Assembly (NCBI GenBank): GCA_037355855.1
Contig: CM074759.1
Location: forward strand, 3,348,001-3,412,000
Source: Pseudo-nitzschia pungens
Taxonomy: Eukaryota > Bacillariophyta > Bacillariophyceae > Bacillariales > Bacillariaceae
DNA length: 64,000 nucleotides
Direction: 5' to 3'
A program made the translations under genes and the position numbers. Positions 11,160 through 22,181 of the stretch are shown here, piece by piece; position 1 is the stretch's first letter, and each line of letters begins with the position of its first letter. The notes under the pieces are model-generated. The model was given only the letters and a program-made list of their open reading frames with translations. It was not told the origin of the DNA and did no database searches.

Positions 11160-12960
11160 AGAAGTGGAGCACTGAGGGCAGAGACACCAGCTGCGGGTGA
11201 GGGCAAAGGCCGGGGCAGGAGAAGCACCGGTTGAGATCAAAGCAACAACTGAAAAGCAGGCAATTGGGTGCTGGACCAACAGCAGACACGCCTCTTGGAT
11301 GTGCAAGTGCCAGGTGATGACAAAGGCCGGGGCAGGAGAAGCACCGGTTGATGACAAAGGCCGGGGCAGGAGAAGCACCGATTGAGGGCAAACAACAGCT
11401 GAAAAGCAAACAATTGGGTGCTAGACCAACAGCAGACACGCCTCTTGGAAGTGCAAGTGCCAGGTGATGACAAAGGCCGGGGCAGGAGAAGCACCGGTTG
11501 AGGGCAAACAAAAGCTGAAAAGCAAGCAATTGGGTGCTGGACCAACAGCAGACAAGCCTCTTGGATGTGCAAGTGCCAGGTGATGACAAAGGCCGGAGCA
11601 GGTGAAGCACCTGTTGAGGGCAAAGGCCGGGGCAGGAGGAGCACTGGTGGAGTGAAACTCAACAGCAGAAAACCTCCAGCGGAGTGGAGGAGCACCAACG
11701 GAAACGCCGCGCTCTTGGATGTGCAAGTGCCAGGTGATGACAAAGGCCGGGGCAGGAGAAGCACCGGGTGAGGGCAAAGGCCGGGGCAAGAGAAGCACCA
11801 GTGGAGAGCAAAGCAACAACTGAAAAGCAGGCAATTGGGTGTTGGACCAACAGCAGACACGCCTCTTGGATGTGCAAGTGCCAGGTGATGACAGAGGCCG
11901 GAGCAGGGGAAACACCGGTTGAGGGAAAGGGCCGGGGCAGGAGAAGCACCGGTGGAGGGCAATCAACAGCAGAAAACCTCCAGTGGAGTGCAGGAGCAAC
12001 AACTGAAACGCCGCGCTTGAAAGGAGAAGCACCGGGTGAGGGCAAAGGCCGGTACAGGAGAAGCACCGGTTGAGAGCAAAGCAACAACTGAAAAGCAGGC
12101 AATTGGGTGTTGGACCAACAGCAGACACGCCTCTTGGATATGCAAGTGCCAGGTGATGACAAAGGCCGGAGCAGGTGAAGCACCGGTTGAGGGCAAAGGC
12201 CGGGGCAGGAGAAGCACCGGTGGAGGGCAATCAACAGCAGAAAACCTCCAGTGGAGTGAGGGAGCACCAACTGAAACGCCGCGCTTGAATGGAGAAGTAC
12301 CCGGTGTTGACAAAAGCCGGGGCAGGAGAGGCACCGGTTGAGGACAAAGGCCGGGGCAGGAGAAGCACCGGGTGAGGGCAAAGCAACAACTGAAAAGCAG
12401 GCAATTGGGTGTTGGACCAACAGCAGACACGCCTCTTGGATGTGCAAGTGCCAGGTGATGACAAATGCCGGAGGAGGTGAAGCACCGGTTGAGGGCAAAG
12501 GCCGGGGCAGGAGAAGCACCGGTGGAGGGCAAATCAACAGCAGAAAACCTCCAGTGGAGTGCAGGAGCAACAACTGGAACGCCGCGCTTGAAAGGAGAAG
12601 CACCGGTTGAGGGCAAAGGCCGGGGCAGGAGAAGCACCGGGTGAGGGCAAAGGCCGGGGCAAGAGAAGCACCAGTGGAGAGCAAAGCAACAACTGAAAAG
12701 CAGGCAATTGGGTGTTGGACCAACAGCAGACACGCCTCTTGGAAGTGCAAGTGCCAGGTGATGAAAAAGGCCGGGGAAGGAGAAGCACCGGTTGATGACA
12801 AAGGCCGGGGCAGGAGAAGCACCAATGGAGGGCAAACCAACAGCTGAAAAGCAACCCGTTGGGTGCTGGAGCAACAGCAGACACTGCTCTGGGATGTAAA
12901 AGTGCCAGGTGATGACAAAGGCCGGGGCAGGAGAAGCACCGGTTGAGGGTAAATCAACAA
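11160..12960 (-). repeat. 5'-leader minisatellite of NL1 (about 1.8 kb)
   Basis: Sense-strand unit: a 34-bp monomer of the form ctttgtcatcaaccggtg + cttctcctgccccggc. It is interspersed with a ~95-bp module (cacctggcacttgcacatcc..ttttcagttgttgc) and a ~75-bp module (ttcaagcgcggcg..ctgctgttgattgccc). This is the shortest array of the three full leaders. The sense strand has no ATG. Long open stretches in all three frames result from the stop-poor units, not from genes. Confidence 0.92.
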
Positions 12961-14458
12961 ACTGAAAAGCACCAGTTGAGTGATAGGTTGTATGCTGGGA
13001 AACAGGATACAGCAGCAACAACAGGTCCAATGTTGGTCTGAACAAGGAAAAATTCCAGGGGAACCAAAAGAAAAGACTGGAGCACTACCAGAAGAGTCAC
13101 GCTCGAAACCCACAGAGGTGCTCTGGAGTTACAGAATTTAGAAACTCCAGTAGACCACTGCAAATCGTGTAGAAACAGACTGTAGAAACCAAACAGACTG
13201 TAGAAAAAGACTGTAGAAACCAACCACCGACAACTGGCTTGTATCAAAGACCTGGTATTAGGGACACTGCTTGCGTGAAAACAGGGGCTTTAGTAGGAAC
13301 ACTTAGGGACCGGGGGATATCAATGCCAGGGCACACTTAAAAGGCTCAGGAGGGAACTTGAAGTTCAAACTCGCGAGTACTTATAAGTGGAAACAGTATC
13401 CAGGGGCAATTGTCTTGAAAACAGGGACCTTGAGCGAGACACTTAGGGACCAGGGAAACAGTGGAAACAGTATCCGGGGGCAATTGGCTTGAAAACAGGT
13501 ACCTTGAGCGAGACACTTAGGGACCGGGGAAGCTGCTTGCTTGAAAACAGGGGCTTTAGTAGAAAAACCTAGGGACCAGGGAGAGGCTTGTGTCTTGAAA
13601 ACAGTGTCAAACTTGAAGTTCAAGTTGGGGTTGCTTAATAGCGAAAACACTTAGGGATCAGGAAACTCGCCAACACTTAGGGACCAGGGAAATTGTAGTC
13701 TTGAAAACAAGGGGCTGTAGTAGCTGTAGTCTTGGAAACAAGAGTGCAATAAGTAGGAGGTACTTAGGGATCGGTTGGTCTTGTAGGGGGAGCCTTAAGC
13801 GGAAATACTTAGGGACTGGGGGGCTTGGCTAGGAAACAGGGTAGCTCTTAAGTGATTGACACTATTAAGAGCAGGGGGCAATTGGCTTGAAAATAAAGGG
13901 GAACTGGAAGATATGCTTGCACGAACTTGCAGATACTTAGGGATCAGCAAGTAGGAACCTTCTAGAAGGGGGGTGTATATGTGTTCAATCTTGAAGAATG
14001 TAGAACGTTAAGTGGGTTCGACCTTGAAGAATGTAGAACGTTAAGTGGGTATCACTTATGGGGCTTGAAAGACTGTATAGCGTTAAATAATAAGGTAGCT
14101 TGAAAACAGATCGAAAAACAAACCGAGCTCAGAGACAAAGCGGAATCGAAACAGAAGCAGCTGTAGAAATTAGTACTGCAATTGCTGTAGAAAATGATGT
14201 GTCCTTGTTTGCTTGTTGCTGCCGAAGCGATCGACCGGCAGGGAGACAAGCAACCAAAGCAACCAAAGGAAGCAAGAAGCAGCCAAACCAATAGCAGAAT
14301 CGAATAGGCGAGGTCTCTGTTAGTAGGTGTAGTGCTTGGTTTTGTTGTAGGAGCTTTAGAAGTGAGTGAGATATCAAAGGGGAAAGTTGTGTAGAAATCT
14401 ACGTGTTTTAAGTACTGGAACATCGGAACGTCGGACAAAATCGCGCGTCGCAAAATTG
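12961..14458 (-). promoter_or_regulatory. NL1 5' UTR, unique upstream part
   Basis: This is the LINE leader between the 5' terminus at 14458 and the minisatellite. It contains degenerate repeats of the type cctaagtgt(ttt)cgct and ctgttttcaagcc on the sense strand, and many TTCTACA motifs (as TGTAGAA on +, for example a cluster at 13165-13222). Close to the 5' end a small inverted repeat GTAGA-tt-TCTAC (about 14393-14404) is shared with all other LINE and RN copies. The promoter is presumably internal, as in other LINEs; I cannot locate it. The only sense ATG is at 14423. Confidence 0.75.
14052..14423 (-). pseudogene. NL1 upstream ORF, frameshifted version
   Basis: The only ATG of this leader (14423) opens the same reading frame as in NL3 and NL4 (MFQYLKHVDFYTT...). 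It keeps the hydrophobic stretch ILLLVWLLLASFGCFGCL. Past about residue 60 an indel relative to NL3 moves it to another frame, so it ends after about 123 codons instead of 86-87. It is the diverged copy of the small ORF described for NL4. Confidence 0.6.
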
Positions 14459-16031
14459 TGGTTGCCAACACCAATACTGCCAGAAGCAAATTTGACAAAC
14501 CACCTTTGCATGCCAGGAGGTAGACGCTTGAAGGCAGACAGATGGGCACACCAATGGATGGAACTCAAAACAGGTTGTGGAATGGGAATATCATGGTGGG
14601 TCTGCCAATATTGAAGAAGAGGAGGACCAGAAATGGCAACATGCAAAGCATTCTGATCAAACCTTGAACACTTGCTTCCATTGAGAGAAAAAGCCCAAGG
14701 CTCAAACACAAGTCTGGGATAGTGATGGGCAGAAGCTCTATGGACAGAGAGAAATGCCTTTGCCATGCTGTCAACCTGATGATTGCGAAGGGCCCACCAA
14801 TCAAGAAAGATTCCAGCTTGATGGCCCTGAACCCACTGAAAGTGCACAGAGATTGGCAGGGCAGAAATCATGTTTCTGATGACATAAACATAATCAAAAG
14901 ACTTCTGGGAAATAACCAAAGGCCAGGATCCCTCAGCCTGTTTGAGAGCTGTGTCACCATCCAGAGCAATGGTGATAGAGCCAGAAGCAATATCAAAAAG
15001 ACTCACCAGAGCAGTGCAACAGGTGAGAACCCCAATGATTCCTGCCAGTTCACTCCTGTAGGATGATTGATCCTGAGGGGACCCACTGACAAAATTACAG
15101 CCTGTGAGGAACAATGAAGCAGTCTTGGTGGAGGTATTGGGTGACAAAATGAAAGCAGAAGTTCCTCTGAGAAGGTCCGGATCAAATGAACCATCACATA
15201 CAGCACTGGCAGTACCACTCTCAATAGCATCAACAAGGGGCTGACAGCCAGCCTGTGGTAGGGAATATTTGTGGAGAAGTACTCTTGGAGACGCACGGAG
15301 TGCATCAAAGGCATCTACTGGGGAGTCTTGAAGAGAATCAAATGGATTGTACTCCAGAGGATCCATGTCAGGAGGTTCGGAAACAAAGGCTGAGGACCCA
15401 ACAACGCGTACAACTTGTCCACAAATAACAGGGCAGACAAGCACATCAGCACAGGCTGGTTTGTCAGGAATGAGTTCAGAAGTGACCCTGTATCTGCCCC
15501 TGCCTTGGGAGGTGCTCACAGCCCAGCCAGTAGAAGTTTTGAAGAATATTCTGTTGGTGGATGGAGACAAAAACCAAGGCCAAAGAGAAGCTGTCTGGGG
15601 AGAGAGCCAATGCCCAAGGTGAAAAGAAGGAGCCAGTGCCCTGGCTGCAGGGGGTGGACAGGGGGGAAGAAAACAGGTCTGAAGAGCCTTAGTCCATAAG
15701 CGCTTTGCTGCTGGAGGCCAAGATGGAGGACATCTAGGCCAGTCAAGATGATCCCTCAAGTGGTTGGAGGATGTCAGCTGGAAGGCCATGGGTGAGAGTC
15801 TTTTCCCATCTGGAGTACAAATATCAGCAAGTGAAATAGCCTTGAGGGACATGCGCATGTGATTCAAGAGGGACAAGTCAGCACCTCTGAAGCCAGAGTT
15901 GACAAAGGCTTGCATGAGATAACAGTCATTGGAACGTAACAGAGGAAGATCTGGGAAGTCTTCAAACAAGCTCACAGGGTGAACAGAGAAAAACTTCCAC
16001 ACATGTTTGTACCAGCAGGGAGTGACGTATG
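14459..16031 (-). pseudogene. NL2, ORF2 fragment of another LINE copy
   Basis: This piece encodes ORF2 from the end of the reverse transcriptase/linker region (WYKHVWKFFSV at 16031) through all RNase H motifs (CDGSFD, SELAG, DGDTAL, QGHQ, HQVDSM) to KFASGSIGVGNH. It is about 99% alike to the matching part of NL3 by eye. Its 3' side is cut by the exact 5' terminus of NL1 and its 5' side by the (ATA)n 3' tail of NL3. The missing N-terminal part does not reappear beyond the 5' end of NL3, so simple nested insertion does not explain the arrangement. Confidence 0.9.
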
Positions 16032-16339
16032 ATAATAATAATAATAATATATGTATTTAAATAACGTTAATCACCGAAGGTGAAACTAAATTACTCAGTC
16101 TGTAACCAGACTTTAACGTCGCCTTCATCGAAGAGTCAGGACCCCAAGTGGTAGAACGACAAATTTTTCAAACAAACCTTGAACATCAGACAGGGAAAAA
16201 GACAAAACAAGTCCCACAAAATAGGGACTTGAGAGAAAGTAAGATGGTAATGTAGATATTGGGATAAGATCCAGTATCAAGAGTTATAAGACAGGATGAG
16301 AAACAGGAACAGAAGGCAAAACCAAGGTACAAAGTGTAA
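16032..16339 (-). promoter_or_regulatory. NL3 3' UTR with two hairpins and (ATT)n tail
   Basis: The 308 bp downstream of ORF2 end in a microsatellite tail (ataataata on +, 16032-16049). Two hairpins are visible: AGTCTG-loop-CAGACT (16097-16112, four-base loop) and CACC-ttc-GGTG (16072-16082). Both recur in NL4, NL5, RN3 and RN4. In LINE/SINE pairs such conserved 3' stem-loops are what the reverse transcriptase recognises, so these are probable recognition structures (inference). Confidence 0.75.
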
Positions 16340-19300
16340 TCAACCCTGAGGTCCAGTAAGCCAGGCTCTGAGGAGAGCAGCCTCTCGTTGGTATGGCTGC
16401 ACTGGTTGGGCAGGCGCTGCATACTGCTTCCTGGCAAGGTGGATGGTTGCAAGCCACTGCCTCTTGGCAGTCAGGGTGTAACCTTGTAGGACTTGGAAAG
16501 GGGTTTGTAAAAGGGAGTGTGACTGGGGAAGTGCACCAGCTGCACCAATGGCCAATTCAGAGGAGATGGAAGCATCAAGAGATTGGTGTTGTTCAGCATC
16601 AAGAGGTACCCCCAGGACCATGGAGTCGTTCATTCCTATAAGTCCAAAGATCCCAGGAGGTAAGAAAGAACTGATGGATGATAGCTGTAGCCCAACGTTT
16701 GGGAGAGCGCTTGCTTCCAATGTGGGAGTAGTAGTCAGCCTGGATTTGGTACCAGCGAGGAGACCACCTACCAAGAAGCCAGTTGTGCCAACCAATAGTC
16801 CTCTGTGCCCTGACAGCAGAAGCAATTGCAAGTGAGTAGGATGATGGATAAATGTTCTGGCCTTTCCGAACTCTGGTGAGGAGATCCACAATGGCAACAG
16901 CCAATGATGGATCAGTTTGTTCAACTTCAAGCCTCTTCTGCAGTGGTCCCGTGAAGGCAGACACACTATGCGTGACAGCCCCAGTATCCTTGCAGGAGAG
17001 CACATGAGAAACCTTCTCGTTGTCTGCATCACACAAGGGACACCTGGAGTGATCCTGATACTGGTAGTGAAGGAGTTGGTTGCCAACACCAATGCATCCA
17101 GAAGCAAACTTGACAAACCACCTTTGCATGCCAGGAGGTAGACGCTTGAAGGCAGACAGATGGGCACACCAATGGATGGAACTCAAAACAGGTTGTGGAA
17201 TGGGAATATCATGGTGGGTCTGCCAATATTTAAGAAGAGGAGGACCAGAAATGGCAACATGCAAAGCATTCTGATCAAACCTTGAACACTTGCTTCCATT
17301 TAGAGAAAATGCCCAAGGCTCAAACACAAGTCTGGGATAGTGATGGGCAGAAGCTCTATGGACAGAGAGAAATGCCTTTGCCATGCTGTCAACCTGATGA
17401 TTGCGAAGGGCCCACCAATCAAGAAAGATTCCAGCTTGATGGCCCTGAACCCACTGAAAGTGCACAGAGATTGGCAGGGCAGAAATCATGTTTCTGATGA
17501 CATAAACATAATCAAAAGACTTCTGGGAAATAACCAAAGGCCAGGATCCCTCAGCCTGTTTGAGAGCTGTGTCACCATCCAAAGCAATGGTGATAGAGCC
17601 AGAAGCAATATCAAAAAGACTCACCAGAGCAGTGCAACAGGTGAGAACCCCAATGATGCCTGCCAGTTCACTCCTATAGGATGATTGATCCTCAGGGGAT
17701 CCACTGACAAAATTACAGCCAGTGAGGAACAATGAAGCAGTCTTGGTGGAGGTATTGGGTGACATAATGAAAGCAGAAGTTCCTCTGAGAAGGTCCGGAT
17801 CAAATGAACCATCACATACAGCACTGGCAGTACCACTCTCAATAGCATCAACAAGGGGCTGACAGCCAGCCTGTGGTAGGGAATATTTGTGGAGAAGTAC
17901 CCTTGGAGACGCACAGAGTGCATCAAAGGCATCTACTGGGGAGTCTTGAAGAGAATCAAATGGATTGTACTCCAGAGGATCCATGTCAGGAGGTTCGGAA
18001 ACAAAGGCTGAGGACCCAACAACGCGTACAACTTGTCCACAAATAACAGGGCAGACAAGCACATCAGCACAGGCTGGTTTGTCAGGAATGAGTTCAGAAG
18101 TGACCCTGTATCTGCCCCGGCCTTGGGAGGTGCTCACAGCCCAGCCAGTAGAAGTTTTGAAGAATATTCTGTTGGTGGATGGAGACAAAAACCAAGGCCA
18201 AAGAGAAGCTGTCTGGGGAGAGAGCCAATGCCCAAGGTGAAAAGAAGGAGCCAGTGCCCTGGCTGCAGGGGGTGGACAGGGGGGAAGAAAACAGGTCTGA
18301 AGAGCCTTAGTCCATAAGCGCTTTGCTGCTGGAGGCCAAGATGGAGGACATCTAGGCCAGTCAAGATGATCCCTCAAGTGGTTGGAGGATGTCAGCTGGA
18401 AGGCCATGGGTGAGAGTCTTTTCCCATCTGGAGTACAAATATCAGCAAGGGAAATAGCCTTGAGGGACATGCGCATGTGATTCAAGAGGGACAAGTCAGC
18501 ACCTCTGAAGCCAGAGTTGACAAAGGCTTGCATGAGATAACAGTCATTGGAACGTAACAGAGGAAGATCTGGGAAGTCTTCAAACAAGCTCACAGGGTGA
18601 ACAGAGAAAAACTTCCACACATGTTTGTACCAGCAGGGAGTGACGTATGAAGCAAAAGGATGATATGGTGTGACACCAAGATGGAGAGGAAGTCCAAGTT
18701 CAAGCCGGAGAGACTCAGCAGTTAGCCTGAGAATCCTACCAGTTTGTGAGGACCTGACAGATTCCTGAAAGAGGGTGGCAATATGACTAAACTCTTGGAG
18801 GAGGTATGGATGGATGAAACCAAAGCCTTGATAGAGGGAAGGACCATAGAACACATGTCTAGGAAATGTCCGTGACATCCCTGCTTTATTCAGCACAGGA
18901 ACAAGAGCTGGGTGAATTATCTTAGTCCAGGTGGCCTCATCAAGTTGCGTGACAGGCATGGGGTATTCAACAGACTTCATGAAAGAATACTTGAAGGTGT
19001 AGAGGGATGCGCGCTTCTCACACTTGGAAGCCTTGAGTTGGGTGCCAAAAGACTGAGACTGTGACTTCATATGAGCAATCTGTGCTTCCTCATTGCCATC
19101 CATGGAGATAAAAACCCCAAGAGTCTTGTCAGCATGGTCAACTTCAAACTGATCCAGGGTAGCTCGATTGCCATGCTTGTCAGCAACAGAGAAGTCACCA
19201 GGCATGTCAGCAATTGAGCGATAGTCCCAGCCGGATCCATTCCATTTGAAATCAATCAAATAACAGAAAGATTTGGCAGGTTCAATAGCACCACCAGTGG

Positions 19301-22181
19301 CAATAATCCCACCAGCCCACCGGTCAAGAGCTTCCTGAAAGTCAACAGCTAATTCCTCACCAGATGTGGAGGAATCAGAGCCAGCACAAAACAAATCTGT
19401 GTCATCCACAAAGGCAAAACCCACAAGAGAAACCAGTTGCAGTGACAATGAAGTGATAAGATGGACACCATGCCCAGCCTGTTGCATCATTCGGAAGACA
19501 ATTGTTGACACCAAAGCCCAAAGAGTTGGACCAATACCATTGCCTTGGCCACAACCACTGAGAGGAACAGATTCATCACCATACACAGGACCTGACCGAC
19601 CAAAACCAGTTTTGATGTGGTGCTTGGCATGTTGCAAAGTAGACAGAAGAACTTCACACACATGTGCAGGAACCCCAAAGCTCTGGAGAGTGAGACCTGC
19701 AATCGGATGAGAGATTCTATCATAACAGCCCTTGGCATCATTCATAGCAACAGCACCTGATCTGCGCTTCTGCCGCAACACATCACATATGAGCTTCTTG
19801 TTCAGGCAGGTGTTGATTGCCTTGTGGTGTTTCCTGCTTCCATGTTGATCGGCAGCCACTGCATTGGCAAGTTCAGCGTAGGCAAGAATGCGTCTGCCAA
19901 TCATCTTGTTGTTGATTTGGAACTCAGGAGACATCAACTGGATGAGCCTCATCTTATCCACTCTATATTCACCAGGTTTCTTGAAGATCTCAACATCAGT
20001 GATGACCTGCCAAGCAGAAGGAGAGAAGCCAACAATCAATGGGACTGACCTCAGGAGAGTGTCAAACTTGTTCAGCTGGGGATCCAGGGCAAATGCCTTG
20101 TGGTGGGAAAAACTCAAACAAGAAGGTTCACTTGCTGTGCGTTCCCTCTGGCGTTTCCAGGCAGCAGCATTGTCAGCTGGACACACTGAATAGTCAAAGG
20201 GGGGCAAACTCAGGATAGAGTCAGGGACTTTGAGACAGGAAAGAAATTCAGAGAGGTATTTGTCAGTGGCAGGAGGAGGATTATATGTGCCATCAAGAAC
20301 TTGAGCGGAAGCATGGGCTGTGCCTAGGTATCCAAAATCTTGAATGAAGGAGGGAGTCATGGAGGGAGTGCCAAGACACTGCTGTTGACGCCGGACATTG
20401 GATTCAGCCATAGCTGGAACCATAGTAGACTGAGACTCCAAGACCTGTTCAACACCATCATGGCCAACTGCAATAGCTCGCAAGACAGCTGACTTGTTGA
20501 CACGTCCCCGAATAGACCGAGCAGCGAGGCCAAGCTCTCGTTGAAGCCGTTCCCTGCGCATCCTGGCACGAATCTGGGAAGCATGCTGGTTGTGAGGCTT
20601 GCCTTCAGCAAGAAGTGCATCCACCAGGCCTTGATTGAAGGAGTCTCTCCATGAGGGGGCCACTTTCTTCACTGCCCGGTATTGCTTGTAAGCTTGTTTC
20701 AGATGGAGGAGAGCACTGGAAAGGTCACTGTGTTCTCCTTTGTAGAGAGAAAGCTTGCAGGCCAACCTTTTCAAAACAGTATGACTGGTGGACACACCCT
20801 GTCTCAACTTAACAACACGCCTCCAAAAGTCAATGGTATCACGATAGACTTGCAGCTTTGGTGACCATGGAACCAAACCAGCTCTAGTGTGGCAGAGGTT
20901 TTGTTCAACAGAGAGCCTGAGAGAGGTGGAGGTTTCATGGAGTACTTCATATGTGGTGATGAGATCAGTGCGCACAGAAATATCCCCAGACTGAAACTGA
21001 GCCAGTAGGTGCTCCAGCTTAGCTTGGAGAGAAAACACTCCAGCCTTGAGAAAGCTGTGCCTGACACGCTTGAAATACCGTTGGCGCAGATGAGGGTGAG
21101 AGGACGGGAGTTTGGAATGAGAGAAGCTCACAGGAGGTGGCAGATGTTTGCCCATGAGGCTGCAATTACAGACTTCAATCCAAAGCATTCTGTGGTCAGA
21201 TTCCATACCATAGGCACCACCAAAGGTACAATACCCAGCCCTGAGAACATCAACATTCTCAGAGACCCAAATGGCATCAATTGGTGTTCTGGTAGTGTTG
21301 CGGTTGTGAGTGGCAGGAGGAGAAGACGTACTATGAAGGGTAAGAATGGCATCTCTGAAACCAAGAGCCTTGAGCTCAAAGGACAAGCCATCAGTCCGAA
21401 CATCAGCATTTTGATCAATCCCAACAATGACCTGATCACCTGCACCCAGGCAGACCTGAAGGGCAGCAGTCAAATCCCTGTGAAAGAGAATGCATGGATT
21501 GGGACTGAAAAGATTTTCAGCTGCTTGAAAGTATCGGTACTGTTGATTCCAGACTGAGCCAAGATCCCTATCATTTTCAACTGGGCAGTAGGCAGAAAAC
21601 ATGGTGACATTGTAGCCATCCCTGCCCTGAAACTTGACAAAGGACCATCTGCCAAGACCAGATGGATCAGCTCCATGTGCAACCTTGTGGGAGCTGAACA
21701 GCTGGTCAATGGAAAAACCTGTGCCGCCAGGCTGAAGCCAAGAGCAGGTAGAAGCTTCATGCTTGTTGTTAGCAAGATAGGAAAAACTTGAGGGACTGAC
21801 ATTCTTCATGCGCCGATTGAAAAGATCACAGGGCAGGAGTTTGGATTCATTCAAACAATGTTCAGCAAAAAGAGCCACACTGGCATTGCTCTTGACAAAT
21901 TGACGGGAGTTGTGCTTGGACATGGACATAAAGGCAGCTCTGCGCTGTGGTCCAATGTTTTGGAAAGTGATGATGGTGGAGTTATAGGATGGAGCTTGAG
22001 GGAAGGAATGACCAAAACTGTCAGAATCCTTAGCAGCAAGAGAGTCTCCATGAAGAGTTAATTGGACAAAATGAGAGACAGGGGAAGAGGCGGAGGGGGA
22101 AAAGGGAGAAACAGGAGAAGCATTGATGGGATTTGGATTGGAAGGCATCCCATCACACCTCATACCAGAAGAGCTAACCAT
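16340..22181 (-). pseudogene. NL3 ORF2 polyprotein, single frameshift near C-terminus
   Basis: The likely start is ATG at 22181, overlapping the ORF1 stop (ATGGTTAG); an ATG at 22253 is also in frame. The frame is open for 1,860 codons to 16599. There an extra A (aagaggtacc against aagggtaccc in NL5) truncates it, and the last ~87 residues continue in another frame to 16340. Domains from the 22181 start: EEP endonuclease (AEHCLNE ~110, GIDQNAD ~252, SDHR ~327), reverse transcriptase (NDAKGCYDR ~813, QGNGIGPTLW ~875, FVDD ~925), RNase H (CDGSFD ~1455, SELAG ~1505, DGDTAL ~1534, QVDSM ~1595) and a CPLC..H..C zinc motif (~1713). It would nick DNA, prime and copy the LINE RNA. About 1,950 aa is long for a LINE ORF2. 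The tail lost to the frameshift lies after all catalytic motifs. Confidence 0.92.

Larger units (their letters stand above)
1878..14458 (-). mobile_element. NL1, giant LINE copy, 5'-complete, 3' end missing
   Basis: This copy runs from the family 5' terminus at 14458 (sense CAATTTTGCG, as in NL4) through a leader and minisatellite, ORF1 and most of ORF2. It stops at 1878 inside the RNase H domain. It carries several lesions: a deletion of roughly 0.5 kb across the ORF1/ORF2 junction near 8175, a +1 frameshift near 7755, insertion of RN3 at 4848-6816, and interruption by RN2/RN1 at 1877. Its 5' end abuts the ORF2 fragment NL2. A target duplication cannot be tested because the 3' end is out of the window. 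Confidence 0.9.

Noticed and set aside
14459..16031. NL2 as the 3' continuation of NL1
   Set aside because: It lies at the 5' side of NL1, in the same orientation, and repeats ORF2 sequence that NL1 already contains (RNase H start). It is a separate copy.
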